DNA of 64,000 nt from Vulcanibacillus modesticaldus (GCF_001730235.1 NZ_MIJF01000035.1:44392-108391); one strand, 5' to 3'. Positions 16,703 through 26,280 are shown, counted from the stretch's first letter. Numbers and translations are program-made. The notes: a model not told the origin generated them from the letters alone.

Positions 16703-18955
16703 CTAATATGACATTGCTGCAGTCTTGGTGATTATATAATCTTTCCCTCTGATTCTCCCATCAATTACCCCAATATAATTTAATGCACTCATAACACCTG
16801 TTAAAAACCACAACTCTATGGAGGTTGTTGTAGTTCCTCTAACATATGTAGCAATATATCTAAGGTCTTTATTGGTCTTGTATTGGATTACCGCTTGGAT
16901 ACGAGATAATTTATTCATCTTATTACTATGAATTAACAATAGTAGCCGCAAATAATCATCATAACCAAATTGCACTTTCAGTAATTTGTTCGCTAGAAAA
17001 ACTTCCTCACCATTTATCATGTTAACAATATCTGAAATTGAACGAGAAATCCCATAACTAATAGCTCCCATTAAAATAGCTAGTGGATGAGATAGGGATC
17101 TAACCTTACTATCTGTAAATCCTTCCATCGTATTAATAGCTAATCTGATCAAAAATATATCTCTAAAAGCCTTGGAAATATTCCCTCCAACTGTATGAGA
17201 ACCATACACTATATATTCTAATTCTTGTTGATTAAAACCTAATAAATCTGAAAGCTCATCTATTTTAAGCTGATCGTATTGTAGGTTAATATCCTTTTTA
17301 TTTGGGATAGTTAATAAATCTTTTATATTTGAAGGATTGAAATGATTAAACTTACTATAGGCAAACTCATTAATATATAGTTCATTAGTAATTTTATCTA
17401 TAAAATCAGCAAGATTAAGAAATAACTGATCCATCTCTTCCATCGCATCTTTAGAGACTTCTACCGGGTCAAGGTCTAAATTATTATCAATGGAATAGTC
17501 TTTAGTTGAATTAAAATCTAAATACTGAGAATAAAACTCTTCTACTCTATTAAAATCATCATCAATACTTTTAATCGTTTCCATAGCTTTAAATAAATCA
17601 TTTATTGTTTGTAATTTTTTTGTTGCCGTTTTTTCCTGTTGCTCTATTTGATTTTTGTCTAATTGAAGCATATCCGCTATTTCTTGTTTTGTTTCAAAGA
17701 TTTTGTTCCCTGATTGGCTATACTTTACAAATTCCTTACGATATTCACGATTTAATGATGATATTTGGCCGATTATTCCCTTCATCTGTTTAATAGTTTG
17801 ATTTATTATGGCTTCACTAAGTTGATTATTATTTTCAAGATATATTGCTTGAGAAACCATCATTTGCAAATTTTCAATGTTTTCTACCATTTTCGCATAT
17901 TTCCGCTTTTGTTCTGTTATATCTCCTTTTAAATTTTCAAAAAACTCATCTGTGATAACCAAGTCAGTTGTCCGCTCTAAATCATCAGTCACCTTTTTTA
18001 GCTCATTGATGGTTTTGTTTATTTCTGTTAAATTGTTTTTCTCATCATTAACTTTATCATATTGGTTTTTATCTTGGTTTAAATTGTTATCAGAAATTAC
18101 TGATTTTATCTGTTTATTCGCTTTGGAAGCGTTATCTAATCTTTCTACAGCATCAAACAAGTATTCGTTATGTTTTTCCAAAATTGAATGGTAATCGTCA
18201 TAAATGTTTTGGATTGTTTCTGTTGCTTTATTTTGGTATAACTTAATCTTTTTCTTAAGTTGTTCAAGATTTTCTTCTTTTTCTACTGACAAATTCATAT
18301 ATTCGATATAATCTTTAACGTACTCTTTGTAATTATCCACAATATAATCCAGATCCTCTAAGCTACTAATACTTTGACTTTTGACCAAATCGGCACTTTT
18401 CATTTGATATTGTATAGTTTCTTCTAACAATACTTGTCTTAATTCATATTGATCCTTAATATTTTTTAAGACAACGGTAGTTTTAGATGCTTCTTTCATT
18501 ACAAGAGAAAGGCCTTTGAAATATGATAATAACTCTAAAGTAAAATCGACTGGAGCTTTATATTTCATTTCCTCCATTATTTGTTGTTCAAAGACCTCAT
18601 GATATCCCAATTGATGATCAAGTTCTACAGAAATACTATCCTTCACAATCTTAGTTTCAATAAGATTAAAATATCCCGGTGATGTTTGCAAATTCTTCTC
18701 TACAACATAAGTGAAGATATCTTTTTCGTCACCACTAAATCCAAACAAGCCATAAGTATTATATAAATCAGAATCATATGATGAAAGGACAGATCTAACT
18801 GCTGCCTGTACCGTTCTCTCTGATTGATTCTTAGCCGCCAAAATTCTAGCATAATCTATAAGAACAGCATTAAAAATGAAAATAACGGTTACCACCATGA
18901 TTAAAAATATTGATACTGAACCCCGCTCAGATTGGAATAAATGTTTACTATTCAT
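16703..18955 (-). CDS. large TadG-like pilus assembly protein
   Basis: A 750-residue protein with a TadG-type N-terminus: ERG/SVSIF, one membrane helix (about residues 13-33), then DYARI and an AAVRSVLSSYDSDLYNTYGLFGF segment typical of long Firmicutes TadE/G-like proteins of the DUF5702 type. Residues about 160-520 are rich in Lys, Glu, Asn and heptad-like Leu/Ile, indicating long coiled coils. The C-terminal 200 residues contain more hydrophobic stretches. The cleavage-site +5 Glu is replaced by Phe, so it may not be processed like a pilin. Its ATG overlaps the preceding TadE stop by four bases, implying coupling. It probably forms an anchor or scaffold between membrane and cell wall; no enzymatic motif is seen. 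Confidence 0.68.
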   Translation of the reverse strand: MNSKHLFQSERGSVSIFLIMVVTVIFIFNAVLIDYARILAAKNQSERTVQAAVRSVLSSYDSDLYNTYGLFGFSGDEKDIFTYVVEKNLQTSPGYFNLIETKIVKDSISVELDHQLGYHEVFEQQIMEEMKYKAPVDFTLELLSYFKGLSLVMKEASKTTVVLKNIKDQYELRQVLLEETIQYQMKSADLVKSQSISSLEDLDYIVDNYKEYVKDYIEYMNLSVEKEENLEQLKKKIKLYQNKATETIQNIYDDYHSILEKHNEYLFDAVERLDNASKANKQIKSVISDNNLNQDKNQYDKVNDEKNNLTEINKTINELKKVTDDLERTTDLVITDEFFENLKGDITEQKRKYAKMVENIENLQMMVSQAIYLENNNQLSEAIINQTIKQMKGIIGQISSLNREYRKEFVKYSQSGNKIFETKQEIADMLQLDKNQIEQQEKTATKKLQTINDLFKAMETIKSIDDDFNRVEEFYSQYLDFNSTKDYSIDNNLDLDPVEVSKDAMEEMDQLFLNLADFIDKITNELYINEFAYSKFNHFNPSNIKDLLTIPNKKDINLQYDQLKIDELSDLLGFNQQELEYIVYGSHTVGGNISKAFRDIFLIRLAINTMEGFTDSKVRSLSHPLAILMGAISYGISRSISDIVNMINGEEVFLANKLLKVQFGYDDYLRLLLLIHSNKMNKLSRIQAVIQYKTNKDLRYIATYVRGTTTTSIELWFLTGVMSALNYIGVIDGRIRGKDYIITKTAAMSY

Positions 18956-19629
18956 CGTCCTATTTCCTTTTCCCTTTGCTTTCTTAAAATCTTGTTTATA
19001 AGTTCTTTTTGTTGATTAAATTTTTGTGAATAGTTAATTATCAGATCAACACTACGAATATATTCTACAGGGTCTGTAGTAGTTGAATAAGCCATTACTT
19101 CAATTTTATTTCCAATCAATCGACTAACGAAACTCGGTACTTTTATCAATCTATCTAATTTAACAATGACTTTATCTTCATAAATGTTTTTTTGAAAAAT
19201 TATATTACCACCGATCCCATTTGGGATAACTCTGGACATGATAGCAAGCTTTTTCTCGGATAAATCTATGGGTTCATAGCTATCTTTAATTGTTATATTT
19301 ATTGTTCGATTATCCTCGTATGTAGACAATAATTTGTTCAGAACCCGATCTCCCGTTAATCTCCAATATAGTCCGTCAGTTTCTTCCATTTGATACTCAC
19401 CAGTGATCGGATCTTTATGACTATTATTCCAATTAAAGGCTACCCGATCAGCAGCTTGAGTAGCGACATAATAAAGTAATACTTTTTGATAAGCAATAAC
19501 ACTAAGGAAAATTAATAATACTATAAAGAGAAAAATAATTGGAAAAATCAAGGAAGCTTCAACAGTGAAGCTCCCTTTTTCTTTTTTTTGAAGTCTATAC
19601 AGCGAATTAGACATTTTAAAATATTTCAT
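18952..19629 (-). CDS. tadE: TadE-like pseudopilin
   Basis: A 225-residue minor pilin-like protein. KEKG/SFTVEASLIFP gives a prepilin cleavage glycine at 19 with Glu at +5 (Glu24), followed by a hydrophobic helix up to about residue 48. The rest is exported and without known motifs. TadE proteins help to prime or stabilise the Flp pilus. ATG 19629 has an AGGA site; an in-frame ATG five codons later is possible. It sits ten bases after the Flp1 gene and overlaps the TadG-like gene by four bases, so the three form one translational block. Confidence 0.75.
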   Translation of the reverse strand: MKYFKMSNSLYRLQKKEKGSFTVEASLIFPIIFLFIVLLIFLSVIAYQKVLLYYVATQAADRVAFNWNNSHKDPITGEYQMEETDGLYWRLTGDRVLNKLLSTYEDNRTINITIKDSYEPIDLSEKKLAIMSRVIPNGIGGNIIFQKNIYEDKVIVKLDRLIKVPSFVSRLIGNKIEVMAYSTTTDPVEYIRSVDLIINYSQKFNQQKELINKILRKQREKEIGR

Positions 19630-19639
19630 TCTACCATTC

Positions 19640-19819
19640 CTAAAAATTCGAGATATTACTATCAGATTTATTTAATAATGTTTCAACCCAATCAAAGATT
19701 TTTCCTCTAAACAAAAGGGCTACGCCTACTAACACTGTTACAATTAAAAGAATTTCTAGCGTCCCTAGCCCCTCTTCTTTGCTCCAAAAACGATAAATCC
19801 AATATTTTAATAACGTCAT
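19640..19819 (-). CDS. Flp1-type type IVb pilin
   Basis: A 59-residue protein. EEG/LGTLEILLIVTVLVGVALLF has the pilin cleavage glycine at 17 and Glu at +5 (Glu22), followed by the single hydrophobic helix that packs in the filament core. This is the Flp1 family pattern found in Gram-positive Tad loci and suggests this is the major pilin. A strong AAGGAGG site precedes the ATG. The position between tadC and tadE is as expected. A longer open frame on the same strand over 19707-19910 is only a shadow. Confidence 0.83.
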   Translation of the reverse strand: MTLLKYWIYRFWSKEEGLGTLEILLIVTVLVGVALLFRGKIFDWVETLLNKSDSNISNF

Positions 19820-19881
19820 TCAAATCCTCCTTATTTATAAAATTTAAAAAAAGGTTTCTATGGACTACACCTATCGTTACA

Positions 19882-20685
19882 CTAAAAAAGCATGATCGAC
19901 GGAGTTGCAATAATTAATAATACGACTATAAATATTAAAACCATGGGAAATACAAGTTTTGATGATGCTTTTTCGCCTAGTATTCTGGCTAAAACCATTC
20001 TTTTTTCCCATAACTCTTTAGATAACTTAGATAATGCTAGAACTAACTCATCACTACCACGCCGATAGTTTAATAATATTGTTGTTGTAAAGATAGAAAC
20101 CTCATGAACAGCCAATCTTTTACTTAATTCTTCAAGCGCTTGATTAAAGGGCAAATTATTTTTCAATTGATAAACCATTATTTGTAATTCTTTATACAAA
20201 TAACTCTTTTCTGGATTCTTCTTTCTTTCTACACTCCGAATAATTGCTTGATGTAATGTTTCACCAGCATTTACTAATAGAGCTACCTTGTTTAAGAACT
20301 CAGGGAGCTCCAATACGATTGCTTCTTGTTTTTTTCTGATCTGCTTGTCCAATTCTTTTGATAATATTTCAGGAATAATGACTACTAAAAACAATCCAAA
20401 ATAGATTAACATCATATCTTTATTAAGTAATGCAAAAACAATTGATAGAAATAATATTAATATATCTAAAGAAATGATTTGTGAAAGAAACATTTTTGTT
20501 TTTAATAGGCCATTTTTGTTACCATAAAGGATCAACATCTTTTGATTTATTTTAATAGTAAGTCGCGATAGTCTTCTCATTAAAGAAAATCTATCTATTA
20601 GATACAACGCCAATGGTGCCATAAATAAAAACTGAAACCCTTCACCATTCTCTTTGATAAAATCTTTATAGTTGTTACCTGACAT
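19882..20685 (-). CDS. tadC: TadC-like pilus platform protein
   Basis: A 267-residue polytopic membrane protein of the type II secretion system F (GspF/TadC) family. Hydrophobic segments lie near residues 70-115 and 240-265, with a cytoplasmic helical domain between them containing ELPEFLNKVALLVNAGETLHQAI and a later LAVHEVSIFTTTILLNYRRGSDE, the family's conserved blocks. With TadB it forms the inner-membrane platform that couples an ATPase to pilin extraction. ATG 20685 follows an AAGGTG site, and the gene starts six bases after tadB. The partner ATPase TadA is not found in this operon. Confidence 0.85.
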   Translation of the reverse strand: MSGNNYKDFIKENGEGFQFLFMAPLALYLIDRFSLMRRLSRLTIKINQKMLILYGNKNGLLKTKMFLSQIISLDILILFLSIVFALLNKDMMLIYFGLFLVVIIPEILSKELDKQIRKKQEAIVLELPEFLNKVALLVNAGETLHQAIIRSVERKKNPEKSYLYKELQIMVYQLKNNLPFNQALEELSKRLAVHEVSIFTTTILLNYRRGSDELVLALSKLSKELWEKRMVLARILGEKASSKLVFPMVLIFIVVLLIIATPSIMLF

Positions 20686-20691
20686 CGCTAA

Positions 20692-21477
20692 TCACACCTT
20701 AATATTCATAATCTTATTAGATAACCAGTAAGAGAATGCTAACAAGATTAATGAAATAGTCATAATAACAATACCTAATCCAAGTTGATATAAGGGTGCC
20801 ATATAATCTGGAGAACTATAACTTATAAGACCTACAATTAAAAAAGGAGCAATACTTAAAATTTGTGCTTCTAGTTTTTTTTGAGCAATCAATATGGATA
20901 TTTGCTGTTGAATCTCTAGTTTATCTCCAATTATATTAGAGGTTCTACGAATTACTTCTACCAAATTTCCCCCGGTTCTTTTTGTTGTAATAAAGACATC
21001 AGCAAAATTTGTAATATCTTCTATATCTGCCCTATTACTAAAGTCTCCAACAGCTTTTTCGATAGCTTGTCCATTTTGGACTCGCTGATTAATTATTTCA
21101 AACTCACGAATTATATAAGTGTTTGGGTCAGGATAAAGCATTCTTAAATCCTTAACTACTTCTTTAAAGGCATTCTCCACTGATTTACCAGCTACCAATG
21201 CTGATGATAAGGAATAGAGAGCTTGCTTAAATTGTAAAACAAGTTCTTGTTTCCGTTTTTCACTAAGTTTTTTTTGCTGTATTTTTTGATAATACAGACC
21301 AAAAATAGCTAAAATCGAAGATATGATCATACTTTGGTAAAAGATATAACCAATTACGAAGAAAACCATCCCAGCCATGATACTATAAAAAATACGTTCC
21401 TTTATTGACATCTGGTAGGTTGAATAATCTATTATAAGCTCATCCCGTAATTTTTCAGTTTTTCTAAAGATATTCAT
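20692..21477 (-). CDS. tadB: TadB-like pilus platform protein
   Basis: A 261-residue membrane protein of the GspF/TadB family. Paired N-terminal membrane segments lie near residues 30-65, and a cytoplasmic domain carries FKQALYSLSSALVAGKSVENAF and ADVFITTKRTGGNLVEVI, which is strongly characteristic of TadB. C-terminal membrane segments follow near 205-250. It pairs with TadC. The ATG at 21477 has AAAGGTGA at good spacing; the GTG three codons earlier overlaps that site and was not chosen. The gene begins 23 bases after tadZ, where other Tad loci normally carry tadA (cpaF). Confidence 0.87.
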   Translation of the reverse strand: MNIFRKTEKLRDELIIDYSTYQMSIKERIFYSIMAGMVFFVIGYIFYQSMIISSILAIFGLYYQKIQQKKLSEKRKQELVLQFKQALYSLSSALVAGKSVENAFKEVVKDLRMLYPDPNTYIIREFEIINQRVQNGQAIEKAVGDFSNRADIEDITNFADVFITTKRTGGNLVEVIRRTSNIIGDKLEIQQQISILIAQKKLEAQILSIAPFLIVGLISYSSPDYMAPLYQLGLGIVIMTISLILLAFSYWLSNKIMNIKV

Positions 21478-21500
21478 GATATTCACCTTTATCTCGGCTT

Positions 21501-22619
21501 TTAAATTAAAGCTTTAATTAGGTTTAGCACCTGATCACTATATGCTTTTTGATTTGTAAGCTGTTGCCCGTCTGTAATTGTTTTCCAATCAGGAATATAT
21601 GGTAGATAACCATTTAGTTGAAATCCAAAGTCAGTGATATCATTTTTGGTATCTTGACCTAAAAATTTATTTAAGATAAAGCTTATCTTACGATAAAAAT
21701 CTTGATATTCACTGTTAAAAGTATTTTTTAATTGATTTAACAATATAGTTGTTTTTTGCAACCCGATAATATCATCTAATAAAAGCCAGAGTACGTAGTT
21801 ACTCTTATTCATTGAGCCTATAATCCTCTCGTTCAATGATGAATCTAAATCAATAATGATATAATCATAATTACCTATATTTACCAATGCGTCAATCAAA
21901 ATTTCTATATCATTTTTACTCATCTCTTGTATCTCTTCTGGATATGAGAAATGCTCAAAATAATCTACTTTGAGGTTCAGATCATATTTTTTTAATGCCT
22001 CAATTTTTGAAACTAATTGCTCTTGATTTGTTTTAAGATAATATAGGAGCTTTGCAAAATCATTAGATCTCTTCGAAGAAAACAAAAATTCTGTTGATCC
22101 AAGATATTCTAAATTAAGATAAAATACATTCTTTTCTATCGTAGTTAATGTTTTTACGAGATTAACTGCTAAAGTAGTTTTGCCACTACCGCCAAGTGCG
22201 GAATATACGGATAGGACAGTCGTACGTTTTTTCCCTAAGAACTTCTTTTTAGCTTTGTCGTGGTTTTCAAGATATATTGAAAAAATTCGAGAAATCAGCT
22301 GATTTAGGGGTTGATATTTAAGGATGGTAGGAAAAGCGGATTCTTCATTGAGATGATCTAATTCTTCTAAGAGGATGATCACGTCTATTCCCGTTATTAA
22401 TCTTTCATCGGGAACCAACTCAGGGTCTATAAGTAAGATATCTATATCTCTATTGGTTTTTAAATACCTTTCTAACATAGACTTTTGTGAAAAGGCCTTG
22501 ATGATGAACTTATCTCCTAAGTCCGATTCTCTTAGATAAATTCTAAATAAGTCAATATACTCGACATCCTTATCTACTATTACAAGAACGATTCGATTTA
22601 TACCACCTATGTTACGCAC
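21501..22619 (-). CDS. tadZ: TadZ/CpaE-like P-loop ATPase
   Basis: A 372-residue protein with an N-terminal receiver-like domain (residues about 8-130) and a MinD/ParA-type P-loop ATPase domain. The Walker A loop reads SALGGSGKTT, where the signature Lys of KGGxGKT is replaced, and YDYIIIDLDSSLN is the Walker A-prime strand. TadZ proteins position the Tad machine at the membrane. The start is uncertain: GTG at 22619 overlaps the AAAGGAG site and no well-spaced ATG exists nearby. It is the first gene of the pilus operon. It is not a TadA-type secretion ATPase, because it lacks the Walker B, His and Asp boxes of that family. Confidence 0.8.
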   Translation of the reverse strand: MRNIGGINRIVLVIVDKDVEYIDLFRIYLRESDLGDKFIIKAFSQKSMLERYLKTNRDIDILLIDPELVPDERLITGIDVIILLEELDHLNEESAFPTILKYQPLNQLISRIFSIYLENHDKAKKKFLGKKRTTVLSVYSALGGSGKTTLAVNLVKTLTTIEKNVFYLNLEYLGSTEFLFSSKRSNDFAKLLYYLKTNQEQLVSKIEALKKYDLNLKVDYFEHFSYPEEIQEMSKNDIEILIDALVNIGNYDYIIIDLDSSLNERIIGSMNKSNYVLWLLLDDIIGLQKTTILLNQLKNTFNSEYQDFYRKISFILNKFLGQDTKNDITDFGFQLNGYLPYIPDWKTITDGQQLTNQKAYSDQVLNLIKALI

Positions 22620-22767
22620 TCCTTTCTTTTTATATCAATTACATTTTTCTACTAAACATAACATTTCACCCATTAATTGTTACTTTGCTTAATAATTAAT
22701 ATTCTAAGTTAATTTTTGTATATTGTCACTATTTATTTTCAAAAAATTTAAAATGTTTTATCATTTA

Positions 22768-22797
22768 TAAAAAACACTCAATGCTAAACATTGAGTG
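22768..22797 (-). terminator. rho-independent terminator of the rpe operon
   Basis: On the minus strand CACTCAATG, a five-base loop and CATTGAGTG are followed by six T. It lies just after the rpe stop and separates the housekeeping operon from the Tad operon. No clear function is seen in the remaining bases of 22620-22767, which should hold the Tad promoter. Confidence 0.85.
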
Positions 22798-22810
22798 CAA
22801 TTTATTAATA

Positions 22811-23455
22811 CTAGTCTTTTAATCCTTTAATTGCAATTTGGCGATCTTTTGCTCCAAATACATATGAACCAGCAACAAGGACATTGGCGCCAGCTTCAAC
22901 AACAGATTGATAGGTTTTGTTATTTATTCCCCCATCAACTTCAATATCAATCTCAAGTCCTTTTTCCCTGATCATTTCTTTCAACTTCTTGATTTTTGAA
23001 AGTGTGGCAGGAATAAATGCTTGTCCTCCAAATCCAGGATTTACTGTCATTAATAATATCATATCTAAATCCTCTAATAAATAATCTAACACGTTTAGTG
23101 ACGTTGCCGGATTAATAGCCACACTAGCTTTTGCCCCTAAATTTTTTATTAAATGGATAGTCCTGTGCAAGTGAGTAGTAGCTTCGGCATGAACAGAAAT
23201 TATATCGGCTCCACTTTTTACGAAATTCTCTATATATCTTTCAGGAGTATCAATCATTAAATGGACATCTAATGGTAATTTAGTAATCGGCTTAATCGAT
23301 TCAACTACTAATGGCCCAATTGTAATATTGGGTACAAAATGACCATCCATAACATCTACATGAATTAAATCGGCTCCGCCTTTTTCTACTGAAGCTATTT
23401 CCTCTCCCAATCTTGAAAAATCAGCTGATAGGATCGATGGTGCTACTTTTATCAC
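22811..23455 (-). CDS. rpe: ribulose-phosphate 3-epimerase
   Basis: A 214-residue TIM-barrel enzyme interconverting ribulose 5-phosphate and xylulose 5-phosphate in the pentose phosphate pathway. The signature APSILSADF at the N-terminus, [16 protein letters not shown] with metal-binding His and the catalytic Asp, [14 protein letters not shown], and EVDGGIN with the second Asp are all intact. Translation starts at GTG 23455 with a TGGAGGT site. The usual Bacillus partner order prkC-rsgA-rpe is preserved, but thiN, often next, is absent; a terminator follows instead. Confidence 0.96.
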   Translation of the reverse strand: MIKVAPSILSADFSRLGEEIASVEKGGADLIHVDVMDGHFVPNITIGPLVVESIKPITKLPLDVHLMIDTPERYIENFVKSGADIISVHAEATTHLHRTIHLIKNLGAKASVAINPATSLNVLDYLLEDLDMILLMTVNPGFGGQAFIPATLSKIKKLKEMIREKGLEIDIEVDGGINNKTYQSVVEAGANVLVAGSYVFGAKDRQIAIKGLKD

Positions 23456-23461
23456 GAATAA

Positions 23462-24343
23462 TTACCTCCATTTTCTTTCTTCAAGCTCCACAATTTCTTT
23501 TAAAAATTCCAAATAATGCTCATAACGTTCTTTGTTAATTTGGCCTTCTTCTACAGCTTCTTTTACAGCACATCCTGGTTCACTTAAATGTAAACATCCT
23601 CTGAATCGACATTGGGTAGACAATTCGGCAATCTCAATAAAATATTTATCCAATTCCTTAGAATTTATACCATGAAAGTCTAATGAGCTGAATCCAGGTG
23701 TATCAGCTACTGTCCCCCCACTTGGGAGCGTAATTAATTGAACAACTCTTGTAGTATGCTTACCCCGACCAAGCTTTTGACTGATATTCGCGGTTTCTAG
23801 ATATAATTCTGGTGAGATAGTATTTAAAAGTGTTGATTTTCCTACGCCAGATTGTCCTGAAAAAACGGAAACCTTCCCCTTTAACACCTCTTTAATTTCG
23901 GTTATTCCCACACCCAATTTACTTGTTCTTATTACTTGGTAACCTATATCTTCATACACTTTTAATTTTGAATTTAGTTCATCCATATCTTCAACCAAGT
24001 CCAATTTTGTGATGCAAATAATTGGTTTGATATTTGCTTGTTCAACAAGTACCAAAAACCTATCTAATAACAATGAACTGAAATTTGGTTCTTTAGCAGA
24101 AAAAACTAATATTGCCTGGTCAACATTACTTATCTGTGGTCTAATTAATTCGTTTTTTCTCGGCTTAATTTCCGTGATTAAACCTTTATTATCATCAACC
24201 TTTTCAAAAACAACATAGTCTCCTACAACTGGGGTTAGTTTACGCTTTTTAAAGACACCTCTAGCTTTGCACTCCCATATATTATTTTCTGATTTTACGT
24301 AATAAAAACTACTTAACGCACGAATGATTTGCCCTTCAGGCAT
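23462..24343 (-). CDS. rsgA: ribosome small-subunit-dependent GTPase RsgA
   Basis: A 293-residue circularly permuted GTPase that matures the 30S subunit. An N-terminal OB-fold (residues 1-70) is followed by the permuted motif order: TKLD (G4), GQSGVGKST (G1) and DTPGFSS (G3). At the C-terminus a zinc-binding knuckle is formed by C-x5-C-x-H-x5-C (CRFRGCLHLSEPGC). The length is normal. The ATG at 24343 has a TGGAGG site and lies 17 bases after prkC; it is followed by rpe after six bases. Its place after the Ser/Thr kinase is conserved, and the Bacillus homologue CpgA is a PrkC substrate. Confidence 0.95.
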   Translation of the reverse strand: MPEGQIIRALSSFYYVKSENNIWECKARGVFKKRKLTPVVGDYVVFEKVDDNKGLITEIKPRKNELIRPQISNVDQAILVFSAKEPNFSSLLLDRFLVLVEQANIKPIICITKLDLVEDMDELNSKLKVYEDIGYQVIRTSKLGVGITEIKEVLKGKVSVFSGQSGVGKSTLLNTISPELYLETANISQKLGRGKHTTRVVQLITLPSGGTVADTPGFSSLDFHGINSKELDKYFIEIAELSTQCRFRGCLHLSEPGCAVKEAVEEGQINKERYEHYLEFLKEIVELEERKWR

Positions 24344-24360
24344 AAATTACCTCCATGTCT

Positions 24361-26280
24361 TTAGTAATAATCTACTGTTTTTTTGAGATAAAGTTTTCCG
24401 TCTTTATAGACACTAATCGTACCTTTATGACCTGGCAGTAAGATCAACTCTATTTGGTCATAAAATTTAGAGCCCGTTACGTTTTCTTTTTTCCAAACAA
24501 TGTCTCTTTCCCTAGAATCTCTTATAACTATCGTAATCTCCGCTTGTTGATCTCCGTTTAAAGGAACTAGAATATCACTGTAGATCGATTTAGCATCTTG
24601 AGGATATCCCAGACTAATATACAGATCTACTTTATCACCTATTGTTACCTCACGTCCGGGATCAAAAGGAAATTGTCGATATACCTTTCCCTTATCCTGT
24701 TCAAAAGTAAAGTCTTTTTTTATTTCACCAATCTCTAAATCATATTTTAATAAAATAGCTCTAGCTTCAGATTCAGTTAGGCCGATTAGGTTAGGCATTT
24801 CAAACTTCTCTTTTCCTTTACTAATAAATAACAATATTTTTGTTTCATCGGGAATCACTAATTCTTCTGGTAATGGTTCCTGTCTGAAAACCTCACCGCT
24901 AGGAGCTTTATCACTATATGCATCAATAATTTCTACATTAGTGAATCCTTGTTGTTGTAAAATAAAAGAAGCAGTATTTCTCTGTTTATTTATTAGATTT
25001 GGCATTGCCACTTTTTCTTTTCCTAAACTAACAAATAATGTAACCTCTTGATTCACCTTAATAACACTACCTTGTGATGGCTCTTGTTTTATCACAAGTC
25101 CTTTTTCTACATTTGAGTCAAAACGTTCTACAATCTGATAATTTAGATTTAAATCATTTAAAATCTTCACCGCATCATCTTTGTTTTTCAATTCAAGGGC
25201 TGGTACTTTTACTTCAGGCACAATAAATTTATCCACAATACTTTGAAATCCGTATACGCCTAACAAAATAAATGAAATAACGATAAAAACGATTGTAAGT
25301 TTACTTAAGATACTTCGTTTTCTCTCTCTCCTAGAATGCTTACTAAAGGTAGTATGTTCATTATCATCAATTTCTTTTAATGCTGGAATAATCATCGTTT
25401 CTTGATCATCTATCAAATCATCTTCGTCAACCTGAAATTGAGGTTCGTTTACTCTATCAAGATTTAGAGCGGTTTGTAAATCAATAAGCATTTCCTTAGC
25501 TGAAGAATAACGCTTTGTTGGGTCTTTCACTAAAGCTTTTAAGATGATATTTTCTACACTTTGTGGAATATTGGGATCAATTTCCTTTGGATAAATAAAA
25601 TCTTCTTGCAGATGTTTTAGAGCAACAGAAATGGGACTATCTCCTGAAAAAGGTAATTTCCCTGTAACCATTTCGTACAGTACTATTCCAAGTGAATAAA
25701 GATCCGTCTTCTCATCTGTCCATCCACCCCTTGCCTGCTCTGGAGAGAGATAGTGAACAGAACCTAACACTGAACTAGTATGGGTAATAGTTGCCTCAGA
25801 AACAGCCCTAGCAATTCCGAAATCGGTAACTTTTACCTCACCGTGATAACCGATCAAAATATTATGGGGTTTTATATCACGATGAACTATATGATTTTGG
25901 TGTGCGTGATCTAAGGCTGAACAGATTTTTTCGGCAATATCTAAAGCTTCTTTTACCGGTAAACGTCCTTTTTTACGAATTAAATCTTTTAATGTGAAAC
26001 CCTCAACATATTCCATAACAATGTAGTGGATATCTTTATCTTTCTCTTCACCTACATCATAAATAGCAACTACATTTTTATGGGACAAACTTGCAGCAGC
26101 ATGGGCTTCTCTTTGGAATCTTTTAATAAATTCATTATCATGGGCGTACTGCTGACGTAATATCTTAACTGCTACTTCACGGAGTAGTATTTGATCTAAA
26201 GCTCGATAAACGTCAGCCATCCCTCCTCCGCCAATCTTTTCCAAAAGTTTGTATCTATGGCCTAGAATAGTACCTATCAA
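24361..26280 (-). CDS. prkC: PASTA-domain Ser/Thr protein kinase
   Basis: A 639-residue membrane kinase that senses muropeptides and, in Bacillus, helps trigger spore germination. The cytoplasmic kinase domain (residues about 10-270) has GGGGMADVY, the ATP-binding VAVKIL Lys, HRDIKPHN, DFGIA and SPEQARG. A single membrane helix lies near 325-345, followed by three PASTA repeats up to about 565 and a C-terminal beta domain. The start is set at TTG 26280, with GAGGTG about six bases upstream; the GTG three codons earlier overlaps that site. It is next to the cognate phosphatase prpC. The three PASTA repeats equal the B. subtilis number. Confidence 0.94.
   Translation of the reverse strand: MIGTILGHRYKLLEKIGGGGMADVYRALDQILLREVAVKILRQQYAHDNEFIKRFQREAHAAASLSHKNVVAIYDVGEEKDKDIHYIVMEYVEGFTLKDLIRKKGRLPVKEALDIAEKICSALDHAHQNHIVHRDIKPHNILIGYHGEVKVTDFGIARAVSEATITHTSSVLGSVHYLSPEQARGGWTDEKTDLYSLGIVLYEMVTGKLPFSGDSPISVALKHLQEDFIYPKEIDPNIPQSVENIILKALVKDPTKRYSSAKEMLIDLQTALNLDRVNEPQFQVDEDDLIDDQETMIIPALKEIDDNEHTTFSKHSRRERKRSILSKLTIVFIVISFILLGVYGFQSIVDKFIVPEVKVPALELKNKDDAVKILNDLNLNYQIVERFDSNVEKGLVIKQEPSQGSVIKVNQEVTLFVSLGKEKVAMPNLINKQRNTASFILQQQGFTNVEIIDAYSDKAPSGEVFRQEPLPEELVIPDETKILLFISKGKEKFEMPNLIGLTESEARAILLKYDLEIGEIKKDFTFEQDKGKVYRQFPFDPGREVTIGDKVDLYISLGYPQDAKSIYSDILVPLNGDQQAEITIVIRDSRERDIVWKKENVTGSKFYDQIELILLPGHKGTISVYKDGKLYLKKTVDYY

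Noticed and set aside
16250..16711. Plus-strand frame of 153 codons opposite the last Tad gene
   Set aside because: It is antisense to a TadE-like gene with clear motifs and has no family features or convincing ribosome site.
19707..19910. Minus-strand frame of 67 codons over the pilin gene
   Set aside because: It is a different frame across the Flp1 pilin and the end of tadC; the pilin frame has the type IVb motif and a strong ribosome binding site.
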